This document shows, piece after piece, positions 25,301 through 33,479 of a DNA stretch of 64,000 bases. Under the pieces are notes generated by a model. The model saw only the letters and a list, made by a program, of their open reading frames with translations, did no database searches and was not told the origin of the DNA. The stretch lies in contig NZ_RDBL01000029.1 of the NCBI RefSeq assembly GCF_008042035.1, forward strand, positions 912,279 to 976,278. The letters run 5' to 3'. The DNA is from Streptomyces sp. col6. Lineage in GTDB: Bacteria > Actinomycetota > Actinomycetes > Streptomycetales > Streptomycetaceae. A program made the translations under genes and the position numbers. Each line of letters opens with the position of its first letter. Positions within the stretch are counted from its first letter, which is position 1.

Positions 25301-25868
25301 CCATCCGTGACTGGGTCGCCCAGCCGATCAGGATCATGAAGAGCGGGATCAGCGGAAGCGTGACGACGATGATCGCCGCCGACACCCAGTCCTCGGTGAC
25401 GATCCTGGCGAGCACGGCCACCGGCACGACTACCGCGAGCCCGAGCTGCGGCAGATAGCGCGCGAAGTAGTCGTCGAGTGCGTCGATCCCCCGGGTGGCC
25501 AGCGTCACCAGCGAGCCGGTGCGCTGCCCGCTCAGCCAGTCCGGCCCCAGCTCCGCCGCCCGGTCGAGCAGCCGCCCGCGCAGTTCGGACTTGACCGCCG
25601 CACCCGCCCGGTGGGCGGCCAGCTCGGTGAGCCAGGCCACCAGGGCCCGCCCGAGCGCCACCGCCGCGAGCAGCAGGAGCGGAGTACGCAATCCCCCGGC
25701 CGTGAGCCCGTCCTCGAAGCCGCCCACCACGATCTCGGCGACCAGCATCGCCTGGGCGATGACCAGCGCCGCCCCGGCCAGGCCGAGAACCACCACGGCC
25801 ACCATGAACAGGCGCGTGGCACGGGCGTGGCGGAGCAGACGCGGGTCGATCGGTTTCACGTGAAACAC
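22353..25868 (-). CDS. cydDC: Fused CydD-CydC thiol-reductant ABC exporter
   Basis: A 1171-residue fusion of two half-transporters, each a six-helix membrane domain plus ATPase. The CydD half (about 1-560) has Walker A GPSGIGKTT and signature LSAGQRQR. The CydC half (about 590-1165) has Walker A GPSGSGKTT and signature LSGGQRQR. CydDC exports cysteine or glutathione-like thiols and is needed to assemble cytochrome bd, whose genes lie immediately upstream. An Ala/Pro-rich linker of about 50 residues joins the halves. The GTG start lies at the edge of a perfect parS palindrome, so the N terminus MFHVKP is encoded by parS. A single fused gene is the usual Streptomyces form. Confidence 0.95.
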   Translation of the reverse strand: MFHVKPIDPRLLRHARATRLFMVAVVVLGLAGAALVIAQAMLVAEIVVGGFEDGLTAGGLRTPLLLLAAVALGRALVAWLTELAAHRAGAAVKSELRGRLLDRAAELGPDWLSGQRTGSLVTLATRGIDALDDYFARYLPQLGLAVVVPVAVLARIVTEDWVSAAIIVVTLPLIPLFMILIGWATQSRMDRQWRLLSRLSGHFLDVVAGLPTLKVFGRAKAQAEQIRRITAQYRQATLRTLRIAFLSSFALELLATLSVALVAVTIGMRLVHGELDLYTGLLVLILAPEAYLPIRQVGAQFHAAAEGLSAAEEVFAVLETEPRTSGTGEVPASLRLELDEVTVRHEGRSEPSLAPTSLTVEEGETVALVGPSGIGKTTLLNVVLGFTAPDEGRVRVGGTDLADLSLDRWRERIAWVPQRPHLFAGTIAENVRLARPAADDSAVTAALRDAGAYDFVQGLPDGDRTLLGEDGAGLSAGQRQRIALARAFLADRPVLLLDEPTASLDGETEAGIVEAVRRLAAGRTVLLVVHRPALLSVADRVVTLTAPALEAPAAPARPASAPDGIRTAEPASEPEAPQETTTPGGHVLTRIREAAGAQRGRLGLALLLGSLALGSAVGLMAVSGWLISRASEQPPVLYLMVAVTATRAFGIGRAVFRYAERLVSHDAVLRMLAELRVAVYRSLERIAPGGLRTTRRGDLLSRLVADVDALQDYWLRWLLPAGTAVLVGAATVGFTGWLLPQAGLVLAVGLLLAGIGVPLVSGACARRAERRLAPARADLATRITDLLGGTAELTVAGALPGRTARTRAADAVLTRIASRAATATALGGGLIALIAGLTVVAAALVALPAVADGRLAGVELAVVVLTPLAAFEAVTGLPLAAQYRQRVRRSAERVYEVLDAPVPVREPAHPATPPASPFPLEVHGLSARYPGTAHDALTSADLTLEAGRRIAVVGPSGSGKTTLAQVLLRFLDARVGTYRIGGVEASALDGDTVRRLVGLCAQDAHIFDSSLRENLRLARPAASEPELRDALARARLLDWADALPDGLDTLVGEHGARLSGGQRQRLALARALLADFPVLVLDEPAEHLDLPTADALTADLLEATLGCATVLITHRLAGLEAVDEVVVLEAGAIVQRGPYDVLASVDGPLRRMLARERESVGGPGAAVGARV
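25853..25866. other. parS site overlapping the cydDC start
   Basis: GTTTCACGTGAAAC is a perfect match to the Streptomyces ParB-binding parS palindrome. It overlaps the first codons of cydDC (GTG-TTT-CAC-GTG-AAA on the minus strand). Confidence 0.95.
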
Positions 25869-25904
25869 CCCATGCGGCTCGGCTCGGTCGGGACACTCAC
25901 TGCG

Positions 25905-26906
25905 TCAGTGCGCATCGGCGATGTGCTGGGTACCGATCCGCTTGCGGAACACCCAGTACGTCCACCCCTGGTAGAGCAGCACCACCGGGGTGGCGATCCC
26001 GGCGCACCAGGTCATGATCTTCAGCGTGTACGGGCTGGACGAGGCGTTGGTGACCGTGAGGCTCCAGGCGTCGTTCAGCGAGGAAGGCATGACGTTCGGG
26101 AAGAGCGTCAGGAACAACATGGCGACCGCTGCGGCGATGGCCACGCCGGAAAGCGCGAAGGACCAGCCCTCACGCCCCGCCGCGATCATCGCGATCGCCC
26201 CGACCAGCGCCACCGCGGCGACGACCATCGCGACCAGGCTCCGGCCGTTCCCGTTGTCGAGCTGGGTCCAGATGAGGAAGGCGAGCGCGACCACCGCCGT
26301 GACAGCGCCCAGCTTCAGGGCCATCCCCCTGGCGCGGGCCCGGATCTCCCCCGTCGTCTTCAGCCCGGCGAACACCGCGCCGTGGAAGGTGAAGAGGGTG
26401 AGGGTGACCAGGCCGCCGAGGAGCGCGTAGGGGTTGAGCAGATCCAGAACGTTGCCCGTGTACTCCATGTGCGCGTCGATCTTCACGCCCCGCACGATGT
26501 TGCCGAAGGCCACACCCCACAGCACGGCGGGGATCAGCGAGGTCCAGAAGATCGCGTGCTCCCAGTTGGTCTGCCACTTCTCCTCCGGCCGCTTCGCCCG
26601 GTACTCGAAGGCGACGCCGCGCACGATCAGACAGAGCAGAATCAGCAGGAGCGGCAAGTAGAAGCCGGAGAACAGCGTGGCGTACCACTCGGGAAACGCG
26701 GCGAAGGTCGCTCCGCCGGCGCTGAGCAGCCAGACCTCGTTTCCGTCCCAGACCGGGCCGATCGTGTTGATCAGCACCCGCCGTTCCTTGCGGTCCCGGG
26801 CCAGCAGCTTGGTGAGGACACCGATCCCGAAGTCGAACCCCTCCAGGAAGAAGTAGCCGGTCCACAGGACGGCGATGAGCACGAACCAGACGTCGTGGAG
26901 TTCCAT
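25905..26906 (-). CDS. cydB: Cytochrome bd ubiquinol/menaquinol oxidase subunit II
   Basis: A 333-residue membrane subunit with eight to nine predicted helices, beginning with the conserved MELHDVWFVLIAVLWTGYFF and the EGFDFGIGVL motif near residue 25. It pairs with CydA and contributes to the heme and oxygen channel environment. It starts 16 nt after cydA and ends 36 nt before cydDC, all on one strand. Full length for the family. Confidence 0.96.
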   Translation of the reverse strand: MELHDVWFVLIAVLWTGYFFLEGFDFGIGVLTKLLARDRKERRVLINTIGPVWDGNEVWLLSAGGATFAAFPEWYATLFSGFYLPLLLILLCLIVRGVAFEYRAKRPEEKWQTNWEHAIFWTSLIPAVLWGVAFGNIVRGVKIDAHMEYTGNVLDLLNPYALLGGLVTLTLFTFHGAVFAGLKTTGEIRARARGMALKLGAVTAVVALAFLIWTQLDNGNGRSLVAMVVAAVALVGAIAMIAAGREGWSFALSGVAIAAAVAMLFLTLFPNVMPSSLNDAWSLTVTNASSSPYTLKIMTWCAGIATPVVLLYQGWTYWVFRKRIGTQHIADAH

Positions 26907-26922
26907 TTCTCGGCTCCCGCTC

Positions 26923-28431
26923 TCAGTAGGAGAAGGCCATGGGCCGGTCGGCGTCTTCGTGGTCGCCGCCGATCCGGGTGGGCGGGTTGAGGTCGTCGTC
27001 CGTGAGCTCCGGGGGCCCTGCCTTGATGTACTTCAGGAGGAGCCGGACCTCGATCACGGCGAGCACCGCGTAGAGCACGGTGAAGACGATCAGCGAGGTG
27101 AGCACCTCACCCTGGGAGACGCCGGGGGAGACCGCGTCACGGGTCTGGAGCACGCCGTAGACCACCCAGGGCTGACGGCCCATCTCGGTGAAGATCCAGC
27201 CCCAGGAGTTGGCGATCAGCGGGAAGAGCAGGGTCCACAGCGCCACGATCCAGTAGCACCGGGCCAGGCGTGGGCTGAGCGCCTTGTTCTTGAAGAGGAC
27301 CAGGTTCGGCACCTCGTCCTCGCCCGTGCGCATCGCCTCCGGCAGCATGAACTTCTTCCGGGTGAGCCACAGCCCGAGGATGCCGAGACCGAAGGAGGCC
27401 ATGCCGAAGCCGATCATCCACCGGAAGCTCCAGAAGGCCACGGGGATGTTCGGCCGGTAGTCACCGGGGCCGAAGCGCTCCTGCTCCGCCTTGTTGATGT
27501 CGTTGATGCCGGGCACGTACGAGTGGAAGTCGTCGTCGGCGAGGAAGGACAGCACCCCGGGGATGGAGATCTCCACCGAGTTGTGGCCCTTGCTGACGTC
27601 CCCGTAGGCGAAGATCGAGAACGGCGCGGAGTTCTGTCCGTCCCACAGCGCCTCGGCCGCTGCCATCTTCATCGGCTGCTGCTTGAACATCACCTTGCCG
27701 AGCTGGTCACCGCTGACAGCGGTCAGGAGGCCGGAGATCACCACGGTGATCAGTCCCAGCCGCAGCGAGGTCCGCATCACCGGGATGTGCTTCTTGCGGG
27801 CCAGATGGAAGGCCGCGATCCCGACCATGAACGCCCCGCCGACCAGGAAGGCGGCGGTGATGGTGTGGAAGAACTGGGTGAGCGCGGTGTTCTGCGTGAG
27901 CACGTGCCAGAAGTCGGTGAGCTCGGCGCGTCCGCGTTCCTTGTTGATGCGGTACCCGACCGGGTGCTGCATCCAGGAGTTGGCCGCCAGGATGAAGTAG
28001 GCGGACAGGATGGTGCCGAGGGACACCATCCAGATGCAGGCGAGGTGGATCTTCTTCGGCAGCTTGTCCCAGCCGAAGATCCACAGACCGATGAAGGTGG
28101 ACTCGAAGAAGAACGCGATCAGGGCCTCGAAGGCGAGCGGGGCCCCGAAGATGTCACCGACGAATCGCGAGTAGTCGGACCAGTTCATGCCGAACTGGAA
28201 CTCCTGGACGATGCCGGTGACAACACCCATCGCGATGTTGATCAGGAAGAGCTTTCCCCAGAACTTTGTGGCCCTGAGGTACTTCTCCTTGTTCGTCCGC
28301 ACCCAGGCGGTCTGCAGGCCGGCGGTGAGCGCCGCGAGAGAGATCGTCAGAGGAACGAAGAGGAAGTGGTAGACGGTCGTCGTACCGAACTGCCATCGCG
28401 CCAGGGTCTCCGGCGCCAGAGCTAGCTCCAC
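26923..28431 (-). CDS. cydA: Cytochrome bd oxidase subunit I
   Basis: A 502-residue subunit holding the three hemes of the high-affinity terminal oxidase. The N-terminal RWQFGTTTVYHFLFVPLT carries the heme b595 ligand (His22, equivalent to His19 of E. coli). The quinol-binding Q-loop is short, as is common outside proteobacteria. About nine helices are visible. The enzyme supports respiration at low oxygen without proton pumping. The upstream region contains a perfect Rex operator, so transcription should rise when NADH/NAD+ is high. First gene of the cydA-cydB-cydDC run. Confidence 0.97.
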   Translation of the reverse strand: MELALAPETLARWQFGTTTVYHFLFVPLTISLAALTAGLQTAWVRTNKEKYLRATKFWGKLFLINIAMGVVTGIVQEFQFGMNWSDYSRFVGDIFGAPLAFEALIAFFFESTFIGLWIFGWDKLPKKIHLACIWMVSLGTILSAYFILAANSWMQHPVGYRINKERGRAELTDFWHVLTQNTALTQFFHTITAAFLVGGAFMVGIAAFHLARKKHIPVMRTSLRLGLITVVISGLLTAVSGDQLGKVMFKQQPMKMAAAEALWDGQNSAPFSIFAYGDVSKGHNSVEISIPGVLSFLADDDFHSYVPGINDINKAEQERFGPGDYRPNIPVAFWSFRWMIGFGMASFGLGILGLWLTRKKFMLPEAMRTGEDEVPNLVLFKNKALSPRLARCYWIVALWTLLFPLIANSWGWIFTEMGRQPWVVYGVLQTRDAVSPGVSQGEVLTSLIVFTVLYAVLAVIEVRLLLKYIKAGPPELTDDDLNPPTRIGGDHEDADRPMAFSY

Positions 28432-28515
28432 GTCGTCTTCTCCTTACGTCACCGCCGTCACGCCGGCGATTTGTCCGTGAAATCCAACGGATCACGGGAG
28501 GAAGCAGGACACGCT

Positions 28516-28531
28516 TGTGAACGCGTTCACA
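28516..28531. promoter_or_regulatory. Rex operator (ROP) upstream of cydA
   Basis: TGTGAACGCGTTCACA is a perfect 16-bp palindrome matching the Rex operator known from the S. coelicolor cyd operon. It lies 85 bp upstream of the cydA start. Rex releases it when NADH is high relative to NAD+. Confidence 0.93.
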
Positions 28532-28618
28532 TTCACAAGCAATTATGGCGCACATGCTTCCGAGACCTTCCTCCGGGGGTCCCCTGTCAGACGCGGGCTC
28601 CGCGCCGGGCACACGATA

Positions 28619-28648
28619 GGCCCCGTACCTCTCGCGAAATACGGGGCC
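28619..28648 (-). terminator. Hairpin after the HisC-type aminotransferase gene
   Basis: A 9-bp stem (GGCCCCGTA / TACGGGGCC) with a 12-nt loop lies about 20 nt beyond the minus-strand aminotransferase stop. No strong U-tract follows. It probably separates this gene from the cyd promoter region. Confidence 0.55.
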
Positions 28649-28668
28649 CGGCTGCCGAGGTGCGTCGG

Positions 28669-29748
28669 CTACAGCTCCCTGCGGTACAACTCCGTCACCT
28701 TCAGGAACAGGTCGTTCGCCTCGTTCTCACCGATCGTGACGCGCACACCCTCGCCCGCGAACGGCCGGACCACCACGCCGGCCTTCTCGCAGGCCGCCGC
28801 GAAGTCCAGCGTCCGGTCCCCCAGACGCAGCCAGACGAAGTTCGCCTGGGACTCGGGCACGGTCCAGCCCTGACGCGCCAGGGTCGCGTACACCCGGTCC
28901 CGCTCGCACACCAGCGAGCCGACCCGGCCGAGCAGCTCGTCCTCGGCGCGCAGCGAGGCCACCGCCGCGTCCTGGGCGAGCTGGCTGACACCGAACGGCA
29001 CCGCCGTCTTGCGCAGCGCCGCCGCCACCGGCTCATGGGCCACCGCGAAGCCGACCCGCAGCCCCGCCAGGCCGTACGCCTTGGAGAACGTCCGCAGCAC
29101 CGCCACATTGGGGCGGTCCCGGTAGATCTCGATGCCGTCGGGGACCTCGACATCGCGGATGAACTCCTTGTACGCCTCGTCCAGCACCACGAGCACATCG
29201 CTCGGCACCCGGTCGAGGAACCGTTCCAGCTCGGCCCGGCGCACGACAGTGCCGGTCGGGTTGTTCGGGTTGCAGACGAAGATCAGCCGCGTCCGGTCGG
29301 TGATCGCGTCCGCCATCGCGTCCAGGTCGTGCACCGCACCGTCGGTCAGCGGCACCTTCACCGAGGTCGCGCCGCTGACCTGCGTGATGATCGGGTACGC
29401 CTCGAAGGAGCGCCAGGCGTAGATCACCTCGTCACCCGGGCCCGAGGTGGCCTGCAGCAGCTGCTGGGCCACGCCGACCGAGCCCGTACCGGTGGCCAGG
29501 TGCGAGACGGGCACACCGAAACGGTCGGACAGCTCGTTCATCAGACCCGTGCAGGCCATGTCCGGGTAGCGGTTGAAGTGCGCCGCCGAGGCGAGGGCTG
29601 TCTCCATCACTCCCGGCAGCGGCGGATACGGGTTCTCGTTGGAGGACAGCTTGAACGCGGCCGGTCCGTCCGCCGACGCCGGTTTGCCCGGCACATAGGC
29701 GGGAACGCCGTCCAGCTCGGCACGCAGCTTGGGGCTCGTCTCGCTCAC
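28669..29748 (-). CDS. HisC-type PLP aminotransferase (histidinol-phosphate / aromatic)
   Basis: A 359-residue fold-type I aminotransferase. SSNENPYPP begins the domain, NPNNPTG marks the substrate and PLP pocket, FSKAYGLAGLRVG contains the Schiff-base lysine, and VRPFAGEGVRVTIG ends the small domain. The start chosen is GTG before SETSPKL, because a strong GAGGAGGA ribosome site lies just upstream; a longer frame to 29781 exists. It lies outside any his operon, and homologues in this position are annotated as either histidinol-phosphate or phenylalanine aminotransferase. The distinction cannot be made by eye. Confidence 0.88.
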   Translation of the reverse strand: MSETSPKLRAELDGVPAYVPGKPASADGPAAFKLSSNENPYPPLPGVMETALASAAHFNRYPDMACTGLMNELSDRFGVPVSHLATGTGSVGVAQQLLQATSGPGDEVIYAWRSFEAYPIITQVSGATSVKVPLTDGAVHDLDAMADAITDRTRLIFVCNPNNPTGTVVRRAELERFLDRVPSDVLVVLDEAYKEFIRDVEVPDGIEIYRDRPNVAVLRTFSKAYGLAGLRVGFAVAHEPVAAALRKTAVPFGVSQLAQDAAVASLRAEDELLGRVGSLVCERDRVYATLARQGWTVPESQANFVWLRLGDRTLDFAAACEKAGVVVRPFAGEGVRVTIGENEANDLFLKVTELYRREL

Positions 29749-30119
29749 CGCAGGTCCTCCTCGACCGTCCGCACACATCAATACTGCTCACCTTATGAGG
29801 ATTGGGCGCCGCTGCGAACGGGTGGACAGCGGATTCGTCCGGTGGACCCCGGAATGAGGGGGAGCGCGCCAGGCCGTGGCGCGCGCCGGTGGCTCACTCC
29901 GTGGCGCGCGTCCCTCGAAGAGGTGAGTTGAGACCTCTTCGAGACCTCGCCCCGTCGCCAGGCCCATCCGGTCGGATGCATGACACATGACGGTAGACCC
30001 CACCAACCCCCTTGATTAGTAAGGTATTTGATGCCTGATGACCTTGCAGAAACGTGCCTGTCAACGCCTGCATATGCGACCAGGCCAACTGCCCGCCCGA
30101 GCCCTACTATCGGCTCGCC
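29749..30119. promoter_or_regulatory. Divergent intergenic region with an 11-bp inverted repeat
   Basis: A 371-bp gap between the minus-strand aminotransferase and the plus-strand LacI gene. It contains a perfect inverted repeat at 29914-29943: arms CTCGAAGAGGT and ACCTCTTCGAG, spacer 8 nt. A shorter echo, GAGACCTC, follows. The repeat could be an operator for the divergent pair or a stem-loop. A more AT-rich patch near 30010-30035 (TTGATTAGTAAGGTATTTGATG) is a plausible promoter for the LacI gene. No ORF with good codon bias is present. Confidence 0.45.
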
Positions 30120-31232
30120 ATGACAGCAGCAGGGAAGCACCAGGTGAGCCGGACGGAGACCCCCCGGCGCGGCGGCAGGCAGGGACGTGCCGGAATCCGG
30201 GATGTGGCCGCCGCCGCCGGCGTCTCCATCACGACCGTCTCCGACGCGCTCAACGGCAAGGGCAGGCTCCCGGACGCCACCCGCCGCCATGTCCGCGAGG
30301 TCGCAGAGCGCCTGGGCTATCGCCCTTCCGCCGCGGCCCGAACGCTCCGTACCGGCAAGTCCGGCCTCATCGGCCTGACCGTGACGACCTACGGGGATGA
30401 ACCTTTCACCTTCACCGAGTTCGCGTACTTCGCGGAGATGGCGAGAGCCGCCACCTCCGCGGCCCTGGCCCGCGGCTACGCGCTGGTCATCCTCCCGGCC
30501 ACCTCACGCCACGATGTCTGGTCGAACGTGGCACTCGACGGCACCGTCGTCATCGACCCCTCCGACCAGGACCCGGTCGTCACCGAGCTGGTCCGCCAGG
30601 GGCTGCCCGTGGTCTCCGACGGCCGCCCCGCCGGGTCGCTGCCGGTCACCGCCTGGGTGGACAACGACCACCGGGCCGCCGTACTCGACCTCCTCGACCA
30701 TCTCGCCGCTGCCGGGGCCCGCCGCATCGGGCTGCTCACCGGCACCACCACCGACACGTACACCCGGCTCTCCACCACCGCCTACCTGCACTGGTGCGAG
30801 CGCGTGGGGCAGGACCCGGTCTACGAGTCCTATCCCGCGCACGACCCGTGCGCGGGCGCGGTGGCCGCGGACCGGCTGTTGGCCCGTCCGGACCGCCCGG
30901 ACGCCGTCTACGGGCTCTTCGACCCCAACGGCACGGATCTGCTGGCCGCAGCCCGCCGCTACGGTCTGCGCGTCCCCGAGGACCTGCTGCTGGTCTGCTG
31001 CAGCGAGTCCACGGTCTACGCGACGACCGAGCCGCCCATCACGACGCTCTCGCTGAAGCCCCGGCGGATCGGCACGGCAGTCGTCCAGCTCCTCATCGAC
31101 GCCATCGAGGGCGTCGACCAGGACGGTCCGGTGGAGCGGGTGATACCGACGGAGCTCATCGTCCGGACGTCCTCGCAACGCCGTCCGCCCCGCACCACGG
31201 TCAGTGCGCCACGTTCCCCGGCAGGGGATTGA
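30120..31232 (+). CDS. LacI-family transcriptional regulator
   Basis: A 370-residue regulator. The N-terminal LacI helix-turn-helix (about 25-75) reads IRDVAAAAGVSITTVSDALN with the hinge RLGYRPSAAAR. A periplasmic-binding-protein-like sensor domain follows (about 85-345), with the TLSLKPRRIG signature near the end. The ATG at MTAAGKH is used; an upstream ATG in the same frame adds 22 Cys-rich residues without a better ribosome site. No transport or sugar operon lies next to it, so its targets are probably elsewhere. It is divergent from the HisC-type aminotransferase. Confidence 0.9.
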   Translation: MTAAGKHQVSRTETPRRGGRQGRAGIRDVAAAAGVSITTVSDALNGKGRLPDATRRHVREVAERLGYRPSAAARTLRTGKSGLIGLTVTTYGDEPFTFTEFAYFAEMARAATSAALARGYALVILPATSRHDVWSNVALDGTVVIDPSDQDPVVTELVRQGLPVVSDGRPAGSLPVTAWVDNDHRAAVLDLLDHLAAAGARRIGLLTGTTTDTYTRLSTTAYLHWCERVGQDPVYESYPAHDPCAGAVAADRLLARPDRPDAVYGLFDPNGTDLLAAARRYGLRVPEDLLLVCCSESTVYATTEPPITTLSLKPRRIGTAVVQLLIDAIEGVDQDGPVERVIPTELIVRTSSQRRPPRTTVSAPRSPAGD

Positions 31233-31407
31233 TCAGCCCAATTGGGACCAATCGACCGATGAACCTGGCATGCGGAAGGATTCACCACCCCTGGTGCGTC
31301 CCAGAGCACGATCCGCATTCCTATGATGGGCGCACGACACCGCGGACCAACCCGACCAGCAGGGCCCGTCAGGTGTACGGCGGCGCGACGGTGGTGTGGA
31401 GGGGTCG

Positions 31408-32466
31408 ATGACACAGGGGGCCGGTCAGGAACCCGTGGTGCGGACGGCGACGTTGCGCGACTTCCGCGTACCGCCCTATGCGCAGTCCCCTGCGCCGCCC
31501 GCCTCACCGCAACCCGGAAGCGCTTTCCCGGAGGGCGACGCGCCGGAGGGGTACACCCCGACGGCGCGCGATCTTCCCGTCATCAGCGTCGACAAACCCG
31601 CCCAGGTGCAGCCCGTGCCCGAACCGCGCCCCGCAGCCAACCCGGGGCTCGGCCCCCTGTACGTGGTCGGCGACGTCCACGGGTACCTGGACGAGCTGCT
31701 CGCCGCGCTCGCCGAGCAGGGCCTGATCGACGCCGAGGGCCGCTGGGCCGCCGGCAACGCGCGCCTCTGGTTCCTCGGCGACTTCACCGACCGGGGCCCC
31801 GACGGCATCGGCGTCATCGACCTGGTCATGCGCCTCTCCGCCGAGGCCGCGGCCGCGGGCGGCTACTGCAAGGCCCTGATGGGCAACCACGAGCTGCTGC
31901 TCATCGGCGCCAAGCGGTTCGGAGACACCCCCGTGAACTCCGGCGCGGGCACCGCCACCTTCCAGGCCGCCTGGCTGCTCAACGGCGGCCAGAAGACGGA
32001 CATGGAGCGCCTCCAGGACGTCCACCTCCAGTGGATGTCCCGGCTCGACGCGGTCGTCGAGGAGGACGAGCACCTCCTGATGCACTCGGACACGACGGCG
32101 TACCTCGACTACGGCTCCACCATCGAGGACGTCAATGACACGGTGCACGCCATTCTCACGCGCAACGACGCCGACGAGTGCTGGGACCTGTTCCGCAAGC
32201 TCACCAAGCGGTTCGCCTTCCGTGACGACTCGGGCGCCGAGGCCGTCCAGGAACTGATGGCGGCCTACGGCGGCCGACGCGTCGTCCATGGTCACAGCCC
32301 CATTCCGTACCTGACGGGCGAGGTCGGATCGGAGGACGGCGAGGACGGCGCGGGTCCTCAGGTCGACGGTCCCCATGTGTACGCGGACGGGCTCGCCATC
32401 GCCATGGACGGCGGGGTGACCATGGCCGGAAAGCTACTGGTCGTCCAACTGCCACTGCATGACTGA
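31408..32466 (+). CDS. PPP-type metallophosphatase
   Basis: A 352-residue serine/threonine-phosphatase-like enzyme. After a Pro-rich disordered N terminus of about 80 residues the metal-binding motifs follow in order: GDVHGYLDEL, GDFTDRGPDG, MGNHELLL, and HGHSPIPY near residue 295. These supply the dinuclear metal site. It may dephosphorylate proteins or dinucleotides, and no partner kinase is nearby. The ATG at MTQGAG follows a GGAGGGG ribosome site. Apparently monocistronic. Confidence 0.88.
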   Translation: MTQGAGQEPVVRTATLRDFRVPPYAQSPAPPASPQPGSAFPEGDAPEGYTPTARDLPVISVDKPAQVQPVPEPRPAANPGLGPLYVVGDVHGYLDELLAALAEQGLIDAEGRWAAGNARLWFLGDFTDRGPDGIGVIDLVMRLSAEAAAAGGYCKALMGNHELLLIGAKRFGDTPVNSGAGTATFQAAWLLNGGQKTDMERLQDVHLQWMSRLDAVVEEDEHLLMHSDTTAYLDYGSTIEDVNDTVHAILTRNDADECWDLFRKLTKRFAFRDDSGAEAVQELMAAYGGRRVVHGHSPIPYLTGEVGSEDGEDGAGPQVDGPHVYADGLAIAMDGGVTMAGKLLVVQLPLHD

Positions 32467-32647
32467 CGGCCAGCGGGGAAGACGCATCCTGTCCTGACCA
32501 CGCCGGGCACTGGGTCTATTTCCGGAAACCCTCTGTCACCCCGTGCTGTGCGCGCTCTACCATCGGCGTATCAGTAGCAGGCTCTCCTCCGTTTCCGCCC
32601 AACTGCCCGGACCGAGCGGGCACACAGGCCCGACGGAGCATCGGGGG

Positions 32648-33448
32648 ATGCACATGAACAGCGCTCCGCACCTGCTGACCGAGGACCGGCCCGAGTACGA
32701 ACGGCTCCTCGACGACGCACTGCGCCACGCTCATGAACGACCGGAACTGGCCGCCGTCGGCGAACGCCTCAACGCCGTCCAGCTGCGCACCATGGCACTG
32801 GCGGCCGTCGCCCTGATCACGGCCACGGCCGCCGTCGAGTACGAGCAGTACGTGAAGGCCCGTGACGACCTGCGCGCCGACCCCGACCGCGACGCGGCGG
32901 ACGACGGCTTCGGCCAGTCGGGCGCCGGCATAGGAGCGGTCGTCACCGTCCTGGCACCGATGCTGGCGGGCACGGCGGCAGCCATCTTCCTGCTGGTCGG
33001 CTACCTGCTGAAGCTGCTGGAGCCGCCACCAGCGTTCGCCAGGACCATGATCGGCGCCGGCTGGTTCTTCGCCGCCGCCACCGCCGCCGCCATCTTCGTC
33101 GCGGCCGTGGGGCTGCTCATCACCGCCCTGCGCAACGGTTCCACGTCCCTGGCGGCCCGGGAGGCCGACGAGGAGCTGCCCGACGACGTGGCACGGGCCA
33201 AGGAGGCCTGGCGGCACGCGCTGCTGGAGCGTGGCATCGTGCCCTTCCTCCGTGACGCGCTCACCGAGCCCGCCGGCCCCGTGATCCCCGCCCCGCACCG
33301 CCCTGCGGGCCGCCTCCCGAAGATCGGCTACAGCAGGCCCGACTTCGCGGGCCCGGACGAGGGCCCTGCCGCCGCGCCGCGCCCCAGGTACAGCAGCCCG
33401 GACTTCACGAGCCCCGACTTCGGCGGCCCCGAGCACGAACTGGACTGA
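32648..33448 (+). CDS. Membrane protein with SPDF-type C-terminal repeats
   Basis: A 266-residue protein of unknown function. An N-terminal helical stretch of about 45 residues precedes three hydrophobic segments (about 48-66, 96-126 and 133-160). The cytoplasmic tail contains helices and then three short related repeats (YSRPDF, YSSPDF, TSPDF) before an acidic end. Such Ser-Pro-Asp-Phe repeats could be phosphorylation or docking sites, which is speculation. The ATG at MHMNSAPH has GGGG upstream; a second ATG two codons later is equally possible. Confidence 0.72.
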   Translation: MHMNSAPHLLTEDRPEYERLLDDALRHAHERPELAAVGERLNAVQLRTMALAAVALITATAAVEYEQYVKARDDLRADPDRDAADDGFGQSGAGIGAVVTVLAPMLAGTAAAIFLLVGYLLKLLEPPPAFARTMIGAGWFFAAATAAAIFVAAVGLLITALRNGSTSLAAREADEELPDDVARAKEAWRHALLERGIVPFLRDALTEPAGPVIPAPHRPAGRLPKIGYSRPDFAGPDEGPAAAPRPRYSSPDFTSPDFGGPEHELD

Positions 33449-33479
33449 CCGGGGCGGGGCCGCGCCGGGCCCGCAGGCG

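Noticed and set aside
22317..25310. A 997-codon open frame on the plus strand opposite cydDC
   Set aside because: It mirrors a well-supported ABC exporter gene, and its product is Gly/Arg/Gln-rich without motifs. An antisense shadow.
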